NCBI GenBank assembly: GCA_904063045.1
Contig: CAJFCJ010000007.1
Location: 2,177,404-2,241,403, forward strand
Reading direction: 5' to 3'
From: Dimorphilus gyrociliatus
Lineage: Eukaryota > Annelida > Polychaeta > Dinophilidae
Length of the DNA: 64,000 nucleotides
The translations under genes and the position numbers were made by a program. Shown in pieces: positions 47,155 to 58,068 of the stretch. Numbering within the stretch: position 1 is the stretch's first letter; each line of letters begins with the position of its first letter. The notes below the pieces were generated by a model. That model was not told the DNA's origin. It saw only the letters and a list, made by a program, of their open reading frames with translations, and did not search any database.

Positions 47155-48192
47155 CTAGAACTTTTGTAATGTTGTCGAACGACTAAAATTAACTGAAGTC
47201 CGTTTCTTCATTAACGCTACAGTCTGTCTACCAGCACCATCGGCGGGGGCGGACTTCATTCGTAACGCCTTTCTAACATACTGACGAAAGTGGGCGTTAG
47301 ACGCCAGACATACGTACAGATTAACGGAATGATTAAGAAACATAAACATTTCAGCAACAGTCATCGCTAAATTCACTTTTGCGAAAGTCTCTGTATCCTC
47401 AGCAACGGACGGTATTGATAGGGTGATAACGAGTATGCAAACGGGAAGCGTGCAAATTAGACATAGCGTAGCGACGCTAATTAGCATTATGGTTGTCCCT
47501 TGTGATAATTTGGCCAGCGTCGATTTGGCACCACGTCGGTACCGAAAATAACGCTTTTCCTTTATTAGTTTGCACAATATCATTGTCGTACAAATGCATA
47601 CTACAACACTTGGAATACAAGCGTACATAGCCAGATCATACCATGGGTATATATTCCAAGCGTATTCCGTCAAGTACTGATTCCTTCCTTTACATCGGTG
47701 AAATCTATTTGGGTCCGATTCATCACCAGGGATGAGCAATAATAACGGTATCCCCCACAGCATGGCTAAAACTACAACTCCGCAAACAACATACTTGGCG
47801 ACCTTGGTCGTTCGAACACTTTTCGACTTGATTGGAGCATAGATTGCTAGAGCTCTATCAATAGTCACAGCTAGAACCATCCATTCTGATACTTGCCCTG
47901 GAGGAATATGAAGAAAGGTTGGTATTGCGCAACCTAAAGTCACTCTTAAATCAGTTTCATCTCTTGTTTGTCCCGTCCTCATATGCCATATCAATCCAGT
48001 TGTAGCAAAAGTAAAATCCGCCAAAGATAATGCAGACATATAAACATTTGTTGACGTTGCAGGAGCGTATCTAAAAAACACAACAGCACAAAGTATATTT
48101 GAGAGAGGTTCAACAGCCAATAAAAAAGGAGCATAAACGGCTTTTAACTGTAGTGATTTGTCCAAAAGCAACGTTACCGTTGCGTTCTGCAT
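47155..48192 (-). CDS. Class A (rhodopsin-like) GPCR, peptide-receptor type, 345 aa
   Basis: Intronless 7-TM receptor. Landmarks: N-glycosylation site near the start (NAT), TM2 ALSLADFTFA (the N/S-LxxxD motif), conserved Cys before TM3 in LGCAIPTF, TM3 end TIDRALAIYAP (DRY replaced by DRA), TM4 WGIPLLLL, TM6 LICTLPVCILV and TM7 LNHSVNLYVC (NPxxY altered), followed by FRQYVRKAL, the amphipathic helix 8. This variant pattern (HSVN in TM7, P in the second intracellular loop) recalls invertebrate FMRFamide-receptor-like and related neuropeptide receptors. The ligand cannot be deduced. Intron absence contrasts with its neighbours and is common for GPCRs. Confidence 0.9.
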   Translation of the reverse strand: MQNATVTLLLDKSLQLKAVYAPFLLAVEPLSNILCAVVFFRYAPATSTNVYMSALSLADFTFATTGLIWHMRTGQTRDETDLRVTLGCAIPTFLHIPPGQVSEWMVLAVTIDRALAIYAPIKSKSVRTTKVAKYVVCGVVVLAMLWGIPLLLLIPGDESDPNRFHRCKGRNQYLTEYAWNIYPWYDLAMYACIPSVVVCICTTMILCKLIKEKRYFRYRRGAKSTLAKLSQGTTIMLISVATLCLICTLPVCILVITLSIPSVAEDTETFAKVNLAMTVAEMFMFLNHSVNLYVCLASNAHFRQYVRKALRMKSAPADGAGRQTVALMKKRTSVNFSRSTTLQKF

Positions 48193-48986
48193 GACGACTA
48201 GGCGAAAACTGCTAGCCAGTCTCTCTTCTTCGATGGTAATTTATTCGCAGCTGTTTTCCTTCTAAAACACCGCAATAATACTGAGAGAAGTTAAGCGGGC
48301 ATAGTCTATGTCGTATTTTTTTATATGAAAAGTAAACCGTCCGTGAATAGTTTGACAAATTCCGTTGTCCGTCTTTTATTTCGATCTTCTCGGGACGTCG
48401 GAAGAGATTATACGAGGCTTAAATGTGATTTCTCGAGTCTATGCGCCCGAAAATTCCGTCATCGTTCTCGCCTTATCTTATTGTCTAAAAATAGAAAAAA
48501 AAAAGTATTGTCGACTAGCATTCTTTTGCAGTCGGCTTATTTTCAAGATAAGACGAAATAGAGTATGTTTACACTGTTTTTTTTTTATCTTTATATTTCA
48601 CAGCAACGCACTTATGGCGCCCAAATAGCACATTTCTATAACAACTATACATGCACAAAGTCATATTATATGTGCATATATAGTGTACGGTAATAAAGAG
48701 CATTTTATATTTCTCTTCCTATAATATAAAATGCACTTATTTTATATAAAAAAGATTAAGATATATACATATATTTTCGTGAATATTTAACTACTATACT
48801 GTACATTCACTGCAATATATGCATACTTATACTGTATATAAATATATGTACAGTATACATAACTGATATAGTTATGGCTATATACTAAAAAATAAAATAA
48901 AATAACTATTCTATACATTTTACAGACAAAACTGCAAACAAAAAAGTTTGAGGTATCAAAAATATCATGTAGATGGCGCCCAATTT
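48193..48986. other. Intergenic region with TA/TACTGTATA motifs
   Basis: About 800 bp between GPCR start and Wnt stop, both minus strand. It contains two palindromic motif copies (ACTGTATA at about 48831, and TACAGTATA at about 48850). Frames at 48325-48628 were judged non-coding. Confidence 0.5.
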
Positions 48987-51089
48987 TCATTTACAAGTGT
49001 AAAACTTTTTATCTTCGTAACAGGTTTCGCATTTAACTTCACAGCACCAATGAAATTTACATTTGCATCTTTTCTTGATCCTTTGAACCGTAACCTTAGC
49101 ACCCCTTCCACAGCAGAGCATCTTACATGAACCCTTTTTCAATGAATCATTAATGCAGCGTCTACCTGTCGTTCCTAGAAATCCCTTTTTCCTATTCTTC
49201 TTGCAGAAATTCGGAGATTTATCAGTATGAACTAATTCTTTCTTTGTGATTGGTATATAATTGACTCGGGAATCTTTTCTTTTTAAATGATTCTTCTTAA
49301 TGTTCACTCTTATAGAACCTTCGTATCTTCTCTTCAGGAACTTTCCAACGTCTATTTTTATTTATTAAAAGGAAATAATTGAATTGATTAAAACGAAAAC
49401 TGAAAAAAAAGAATGCTTACTTGAAAAACGGGGTAACGATTGCCAACAAGTTCTAACCTCGCAAGAACCAGACACTCCGTGACAACGACATTTTCTTTCC
49501 ATCAATCTTTTGACTGTCTGTGAGGCAATAAATAAGGCACATATATATATAAAATTAAAGAAAAGATATTGTCGAACGTTTTCAATGAGGGTCGTAAAGT
49601 TCGCTTTTAATTTCAGCCCAATTGAATCTTTTCAATTGGAGCATTTTTACGCCATACAATTATGCCTTTGAATCAAGTATTCAATCCGCTCTCACGTACT
49701 TGTTATTGTTTTTCTTCTATTTCTAACGAAGAACACACACGCGCAAATAGCCTCGAAAGCTAGTTTATCGATCAAGAAAAATAACTGTGGTCAAAAGACG
49801 AAATGAAATAGATCTATCGCCCTTTCCCACCCCCTTGTCCAATAAAAAGATATACACTGTGTGATATAGATTTAGTAAGCTATATTATTCTTTGTTTTTT
49901 AAGTAAATACATATGTAGAAGATACATTCTTTGTATTAATCCATAATGGAATGCGAACGATGCGAGCCGATGATCGACTCTTATCGGGCGGAGCTCACCT
50001 CTCCGATAACCCTAATCTGTACATGTAATTTCTTCGTCGAGCGTTGAGTGATATATGCTGTTCGACACAGGTGTTAAACACAAAACACGTGCCGCTTCAC
50101 TAATTTTTTCACGTTTCCGATGAGAAGAAACGAGGTTGTTGACGAAACGTGAGGCGGCTATCGTTTCTTACTGGGGCATTAAGTCGTTCTTTAGGCGAGA
50201 GTCAATAAGAATGTACGGGAATTTTGCATATATATTGCTTTTTTTTTTCAACCCTACGTCTACCTATTTAAATATATTTCTTCAAATCGACTAACCTCTC
50301 TTCCAACGTCATTATTATGCAAATTAGCCATCTTCCTAGTTAACAACTTTTTCAATACCTTTTTCGCAGTATGATTTAAATTGGATCCAGGCTCATTTAT
50401 AATTTTTTTTATTGTCTGCTTATTTGACCAGTCAACGAATTTTTTCGTGAAACGTTCCGCAAAACCAACGTTGTCGCTACAACCGGACCAAGAAAACGAA
50501 CCGTCGTAACCAACTTCTCCGTCTCTCGATGTATCACATGAACAGGCTGAAAGATTTCCGGCTGAGCAGGATTTCGTAAGCATATGCACAAGGCTTGCTG
50601 AGGATATTGCTAAAAGAAAGGCATTCTCCTTAGTCCCCTCTTTCCAAGTAGGACCAAATATTGAATAAGATGCGTTCGACGATGTACTACAATTCCATTG
50701 TTCGTATCTAAATTGTCGTTGGCACTCCCTTATCGCTGATTTACCACCCTCTTGAACGCTTCGTATAGCGTTTGGATATTTATCGCATAATTCTAGTTGA
50801 CCAACATTCACTTCTGGTATGGTTCGGCAAAGAGAAACAAGGGAATTTCGTGAAACAGAAGCTGCGCTTGATGCCGACAAAAGCCTAAAGGGGAAGAGAA
50901 TATCATTGAAATTTATCTTATCGCAAAAATAGAAGAAACAGAAGCTCTTTTATAGAACACTCTCCTCCAACTAAATAATATGTCATATAAGATTAAAAAG
51001 ATATAAAGTTGTACTTACAGCCAACTCGGTTGCGAATATCGGAAACAGAGCAATAAAATTAATTCGGTAAGAGGATAGTTTGCCATCAT
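48987..51089 (-). CDS. WNT16: Wnt ligand, Wnt16-type, 373 aa
   Basis: Exons 51019-51089 (signal peptide, [12 protein letters not shown]), 50296-50884, 49421-49517 and 48987-49351 (1122 bp). Wnt hallmarks: [69 protein letters not shown] containing the palmitoleoylated Ser, and the C-terminal Cys-rich knuckle with LCCGRG and [16 protein letters not shown] ending YTCK. The segments [34 protein letters not shown] and [10 protein letters not shown] resemble WNT16 more than WNT4, 5 or 11; length (human WNT16 365 aa) also fits. Acts as a secreted short-range signal through Frizzled. Subfamily assignment is by eye. Confidence 0.93.
49518..50295. other. 778-bp Wnt intron
   Basis: Intron between Wnt exons 2 and 3, long for this window. 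No nested gene recognised. Confidence 0.6.
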
Positions 51090-53010
51090 CGTTAAACGGC
51101 GATCTAATGTCGACTTTAGAGGATTTTCTCGTGTTTTTGCTCTATTTCGTATTTGCAAAGCGCACACTAGACTAATCAATTGGGTTTAATCAAGCCAATT
51201 AACTCTGTTATAATGGGTTAAATTAACCGAGTAGTCCAAAGCATTCGGCGGCACTCAGCCAAAAGAAGCCGCTTCTTTAACAAGTTGGTCACTTTGTAAG
51301 CAAACACACCAATATACAGTTTTTTTCGTTTGAGCTATCTATTGAATAAACATTCGGCAATATCGGTCATTCATTGGATAAAAACTTTTGAAGCTCCGCC
51401 CACTAAAAGATTCCAACATTGAAACGCAATGAAAAGCGTTATAATTCGTAGCTTTCTTTGAAAAACCTAACGCCTACAGGCGATAGAATATCTCGATTAA
51501 AGGTAGAATTGATTTTATATTATTTCTGTCCCTGAAGGGTTTTAACTTGTAAAGACGGTCGACAATTACGTAACATTTGACAAAAAAGCCTTTCATTTTT
51601 AGACCACCCGAAGTACCCGATTGCATAGCTGAAAATCTCTCCAGCTGTTAATTAATGACCAGGGCCATTTATTTGATCCGCTAAGGATCTTTTTTAAATA
51701 AACTCATGAAAGATATATACCGAAAAGGAATTTTTTTCTCTTATATATCTTTTAATATAGCCTGTATCAGATTGTAATCACGCCGTACGTGCCCCAAGCG
51801 TATATATTGTATATATTAGATTGATTTTAACAACAGATCAAATCACATAAAAAAATCTTATAAGAAAAAAAACAACAATAATAGAGGGTTATTTAAATTT
51901 TATCACCTCATTCTTATCCCGGAAGTGAAGAGGTGAATAAGATTTTTACATTCTTCTGGATATAAAATAGATCTTATTATAACTTTATTTTTTTTTTAAA
52001 ATGCATTTTTTTATGTTTAATGTTCGTTTAGAACGACTTTTTTTGAAAAGATCTTTTGCTGTTGTTACAAACTTTACTGGAACGTAACAAATTGTAAACA
52101 AAACAAAATTTTACGATGGTCCACTTTTTTTTGAATAACCTAGAAAAAAAGAGGAGTTTTTAAAGAAATACTGTTTATTCAAGTGATAAAAATAGTTTTT
52201 GTTCAGGTTTTTCATTCAATATTTATAAATGGAAAAAAAAGGAAGAGAAAAGAAGAAGAAAAAGAAGAGAGAAAGAGAGAGAGAATTATAATGAAAACTC
52301 ATTTCTATAGCTTTGTTTGTATTCTTTTTTTATAATCCTGTATCAAAATATCAATACCTGTTTTTTTTTTTCATAAAGCTGGCGCGAAAATATAATTAGA
52401 CGCCAGAGACGCTCAGCGTCGAATGCAAATTCAACATGTCCTCTGTCACGTGATTTCGTAGGAGTTTCTTTGCAGAAACACGAATGGCGCCGTATTGACA
52501 ATAGGTAACATCTGTTATCTTAACTTACCTTTCATTGCAATCTGATCAACCTATTCATTAGATTACGTAATATAGACGGCTTTCAATAACCAACGATTTA
52601 GAGTGACTTTTAATTTTTATTCTACCCGAATTAAGTTATCTTATATAATTATGACGGTTATTTTAAGCCGATTATATCTACCTACGTGCTTGCATATATT
52701 ATTCAGATAAAGAATGATGTAGTTTTTAAAAGAGAGAGTATGCATTTTATATTAAGAATATATATGTGTTTAGTAAAATAACATATTCTTTACTGTATCC
52801 ATAGAAACCTCTCTATCATTTATATATATATATATATATTTATATACTGTATATATGTGTTTGTATGTTTGCAAAGGCTATAAATATACAGTTATAGATA
52901 GACATAGACAGCTATATGAATTTCGTAAATTGAATGGTAAATAGGATTAATCATCCTCTTTTTAATGTGATGCTTAGAGAGTACAATATATATATATAGA
53001 TATATTAGTA

Positions 53011-53056
<46 letters not shown>

Positions 53057-53179
53057 ATTTACACATATGCATTCTATATAAATCAGATTGTACTGATGAG
53101 AGTTAGATATTCGCTTTAAGGAGAGTGCAAGTAAATGGATATTTTGTAATTTACACATCTCTTTTGCAGGCTGTCTGGA
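51090..53179. other. 2.1 kb intergenic/5' UTR region
   Basis: Upstream of the Wnt gene (-) and the putative prohormone (+). It holds a purine tract near 52230-52285, TA runs (about 52822-52838, 53010-53050) and a TACTGTATA motif at 52846. A splice acceptor (TTTTGCAG, ending at 53169) just before the ATG indicates that the prohormone has an upstream noncoding exon within this stretch. No coding gene recognised. Confidence 0.55.
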
Positions 53180-53929
53180 ATGAAAGCAGCCGTTACGTTG
53201 TTCATTTTTTTCGTATTTTTGGCCCTGAATCAAGCCGCTCCGCAGGCTAAAGTTCGCGTAAAACGGGCCCTGGAGCAGCTGGAATATGGAAACCATCAGA
53301 ATAGACCCAGAGTAAAAAAAGCGGATCCGAATGTGCCGCAGAAGCTTATGCCGCCTAATCCCATAGCCACAAAACGACTGGAAGAGACTAAATCGCCGGC
53401 TCCAGTAACAAAAGTGGAGAGTGATAAAGCTGCTAAGTCAGATGTTGCAATCGTACCCAAGGAAAAGACAGTCGAAGAGGATAAGGAATTGAGTGATATC
53501 TATGATTGGCTTATGAAGAGTATGAAGCCGGAAATGAGAACAAATTGGAGAAAGAAAAGGTCTTCGGCAACTGCAGAGGATATGTCAGGCGCCCCCGTAC
53601 AGGCTCGTTCAAAACGCTCTCTCTACTATGATTTGCCAATGGATGTTTACGAAGATGAGATTCCATTCGACGATGACGAGACTTATCCATCGCTCTACGA
53701 TTGGAAAGATCCTTACGAATATTATGAAAACTCTGAATATCCAACCTCTGACAGCCTCATTCCAGAAGACGAGGAAGATATCTCAGAGCTCTATGGATAT
53801 AAATCGGAACCAACGTGGAAACGAGCAGCCCCTTATGGATTATATGATACTGTTAGTGAGAAAAGGAGTAGAGAGGAGGCAATGAATCGTCTCTATGCTT
53901 TGGCTTATAGATTGGGTAAAAAGAAGTAA
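53180..53929 (+). CDS. Putative secreted neuropeptide/prohormone precursor, 249 aa
   Basis: Signal peptide MKAAVTLFIFFVFLALNQAA, then a hydrophilic acidic protein punctuated by dibasic sites: VRVKRA, RVKKAD, ATKRLE, WRKKRSS, RSKRSLY, TWKRAAP and SEKRSRE. Between the last sites lie spacers rich in Asp/Glu/Tyr/Pro (YYDLPMDVYEDEIPFDDD). It ends with a peptide AMNRLYALAYRLGKKK, where GKKK is a textbook C-terminal amidation and trimming signal, predicting an amide ending in RL. A splice acceptor ten bases upstream of the ATG supports this start. There are no repeated peptide copies and I could not match it to a named precursor. Candidate mature peptides are AAPYGLYDTVSE and SREEAMNRLYALAYRL-amide. 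No other secretory domain is visible. Confidence 0.75.
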   Translation: MKAAVTLFIFFVFLALNQAAPQAKVRVKRALEQLEYGNHQNRPRVKKADPNVPQKLMPPNPIATKRLEETKSPAPVTKVESDKAAKSDVAIVPKEKTVEEDKELSDIYDWLMKSMKPEMRTNWRKKRSSATAEDMSGAPVQARSKRSLYYDLPMDVYEDEIPFDDDETYPSLYDWKDPYEYYENSEYPTSDSLIPEDEEDISELYGYKSEPTWKRAAPYGLYDTVSEKRSREEAMNRLYALAYRLGKKK

Positions 53930-54166
53930 ATCTAAAAATAGCTCATTAATTAAAAGAATAGCGAACTCGGAATTCTTAATGAGAATAAAAAAAAAAACGA
54001 CCATCTGAGTATATTAATATGTTTATTTTAAGTGAATAGCTTAGTAAATATCATAATTACTAAGAATATCGAATGAGCAGATATATGTCAGGTCGACCTA
54101 GAACGACATGCATGTATAAGTGTTGTACATTCGACAAGAAATATTGCATTAAAAAACAAAAATAAT

Positions 54167-56079
54167 TTACTGAAAATCTTGGCGGTTTAAATTGAGAAAC
54201 TCTAAAGCGTTTTTGGCGAGCAGTTTATCCTAAAAAATAGGAAAATATCATGTAAGTTACACACCTATAATCATAATAACAATAATAATATTTATTATTA
54301 TTATTATATTACGAGATGATTATTATTTCTAATCTTAAATGTAAATCATTCTTACTTTTATGTCGTCGGAAAATTCGACAATTGATTCGATGGTCTTTCC
54401 CGGTGGCCATTCGGCAAGGGGGAACGGATAATCTGTCCCCAGAAGGACCTTTTTCTAATAGATGGATAAAAAGTATAAATATCACTATTATTATTTCTGC
54501 ATATAAACTTAATAATGCTTTGGCGTATGGATAAATTGTAGGAAGAGAGCATTAGTATGCATGGAGGGGGAGAGTTAATTTATTTCTGTAGAGTTTAAAA
54601 GAAAACTTACTTCTCCCATAACTTCAACCAAATGCATTAACGCCTTACTGTCGTGAACTAATGAGTCAGTATAAAATTTCCCGATAAAGTCACGAGGATT
54701 AGCTTCGCAATCGACTGCGCACAAATCTGGCCTTACATTAAATCCTTTCTCGATTCGGCCTATAGTAAAGGGAAACGCGCCTCCCCCATGAGCGAAACAA
54801 ATTTTTAAATTCGGAAAACGTTCCAATACACCTCCCATTAGAACACTGCAAATTGCAGTAGTTGTTTCGGCTGGCATACCAACTAGCCAAGGTAGAAAAT
54901 ATTTGCTCATTCTACCGCATTGTTCCATATCCCAAGGATGTACGAAAATGCTCATTTCTAATCTCTCCGCTTCCTTAAAAGCAGAATAAAAAGAGTAATT
55001 AGTTTACTAAAGGAAGCGTAGTCCTAACAAACATATAAAGCATAATGCAAAAAGAACATACAGCGAAAAAAGGTTGCAGCTGTTCGGCATCCAAATTCCA
55101 GTCGTTAACGTGTGATCCGATTTGGACTCCTGGGAAGCCTAATTCATTCTTGCATCGTCTTAATTCCTCAATCGCAAGTTTGGGCTCTTGCATCGGCACA
55201 GATCCGAGACCAACAAATCTCTTTGGATATTTTCGAGTATGAGAAGCAATGTTATCGTTGCAGAGCTTACACAAATCCAATGTATCTTCCGGCTTTGCCT
55301 GCACGCCATTTATATTTGTTATTATTACATTACATCTAATATCTATGTATAACTAAGTAACACGTATAGAAAAGGCGCTCTCTTCTGTCCCTTTGAGCTA
55401 TAGACCTATTATTCATGTAGCTCAATTGCTTAGACAATTTAGCAATAAAGAATTATTAATTTTCTCTTGAAATATCTTCTCATATATGAGGTGATCTTAG
55501 CAGTTTTAATAAATAAGCATCTGGACTTCTACTATTGATTGATTTTTTTTTTACATACTGTACAAGTTATATATAGTGTTATGCAGTAAATTTACTGTAA
55601 TTTTTATCTCTCTCTTTTTTTTAACGATCATATTAGCTCTATATGTTTTTCTCTCTTATTATTAACATCTTATATCTTCCATCTACTGATATATTATAGT
55701 TTATAGAGAGAAAAAGTCGTATTTGTCAGATAGTGATAAATGCGCTATTTACCCAATAACTGAACATAACAGGAACGGTCGATAAAGCTTGAATGTCAAT
55801 TCCGTTAGCATTCATTTCCTCTAATCTTTTCTCAATAGACCAACAATTCTCGTCAACGACTCGAAATAATTTATCGTCCATCATCATACGCCCATGATGG
55901 CCGTCGTTATCTTTTTCCAATTGTATCCAACCACCATAGCCATATTTCTTAGAATATTTTAAAACGGTATTAAAGATTTCATAGGTATATATTTTGATAT
56001 TTTTAATATAAAAGATAATTACATCTTTTAGATTTGGCCATGAATCTGGAAGAATATGATTATGTATATCGATTTTCAT
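54167..56079 (-). CDS. ACMSD: 2-amino-3-carboxymuconate-6-semialdehyde decarboxylase, 337 aa
   Basis: Six exons: 56023-56079, 55753-55947, 55062-55298, 54611-54973, 54356-54454 and 54167-54229 (1014 bp, all phase 0). Human ACMSD is 336 aa. This zinc amidohydrolase diverts tryptophan breakdown from quinolinate/NAD synthesis toward picolinate and glutarate. Landmarks: metal ligands in [64 protein letters not shown] (metal-binding His), [19 protein letters not shown] and [13 protein letters not shown] with the final Asp ligand. All family landmarks are intact. It lies head to head with ALKBH5 with about 430 bp between starts. Confidence 0.97.
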
Positions 56080-57587
<1,508 letters not shown>

Positions 57588-58068
57588 TTTTTCCATTTTT
57601 CCAGCAATTAAACTACAGCATGCAAAACTATCAGAGATTATCTTCTAGTCGTTAAGTGTACACAATATCACTTCAAGTTACTCTCTTTGTCCTTCATTGT
57701 TTACCTTAAATCGTCTTATAAAAAGCTGTTATATTTGGTGTGTTATACTTTTTTTTATTATCAACTAACAAACAAACCACTTATGAACTGCGGATAAAAA
57801 TATCATTTTTACGACCTTGAAAGAAGTTTCTTTCAAGGTCCTTCTATAAATTTAATAGATCATATTGCATACGAGAAGAATAAGGACAAAAAATTGCGAA
57901 AATATTTAGATAGGTTTTTTTCATAATACGTTTATCTAGAAAAAACAATATCATTAATTCAATATCTTTGTTGAGCATAAATTTAATATTCGGCGTTCTC
58001 TTACATCAAATAACAAAGAATTTTAGGTTTATTTCATTCTTCTCAATTATTACTGCACAACAGAACAA
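57588..58068. other. Convergent 3' intergenic region
   Basis: 480 bp between the stop codons of ALKBH5 (+) and the multi-zinc-finger gene (-). It holds a near-perfect hairpin at 57813-57840. No gene recognised. Confidence 0.55.
57813..57840. repeat. Perfect 13-bp hairpin
   Basis: Arms GACCTTGAAAGAA (57813-57825) and its exact complement TTCTTTCAAGGTC (57828-57840), separated only by GT. Being nearly a continuous palindrome, it would fold identically in transcripts from both strands. It lies in the shared 3' region of two convergent genes. Confidence 0.7.
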
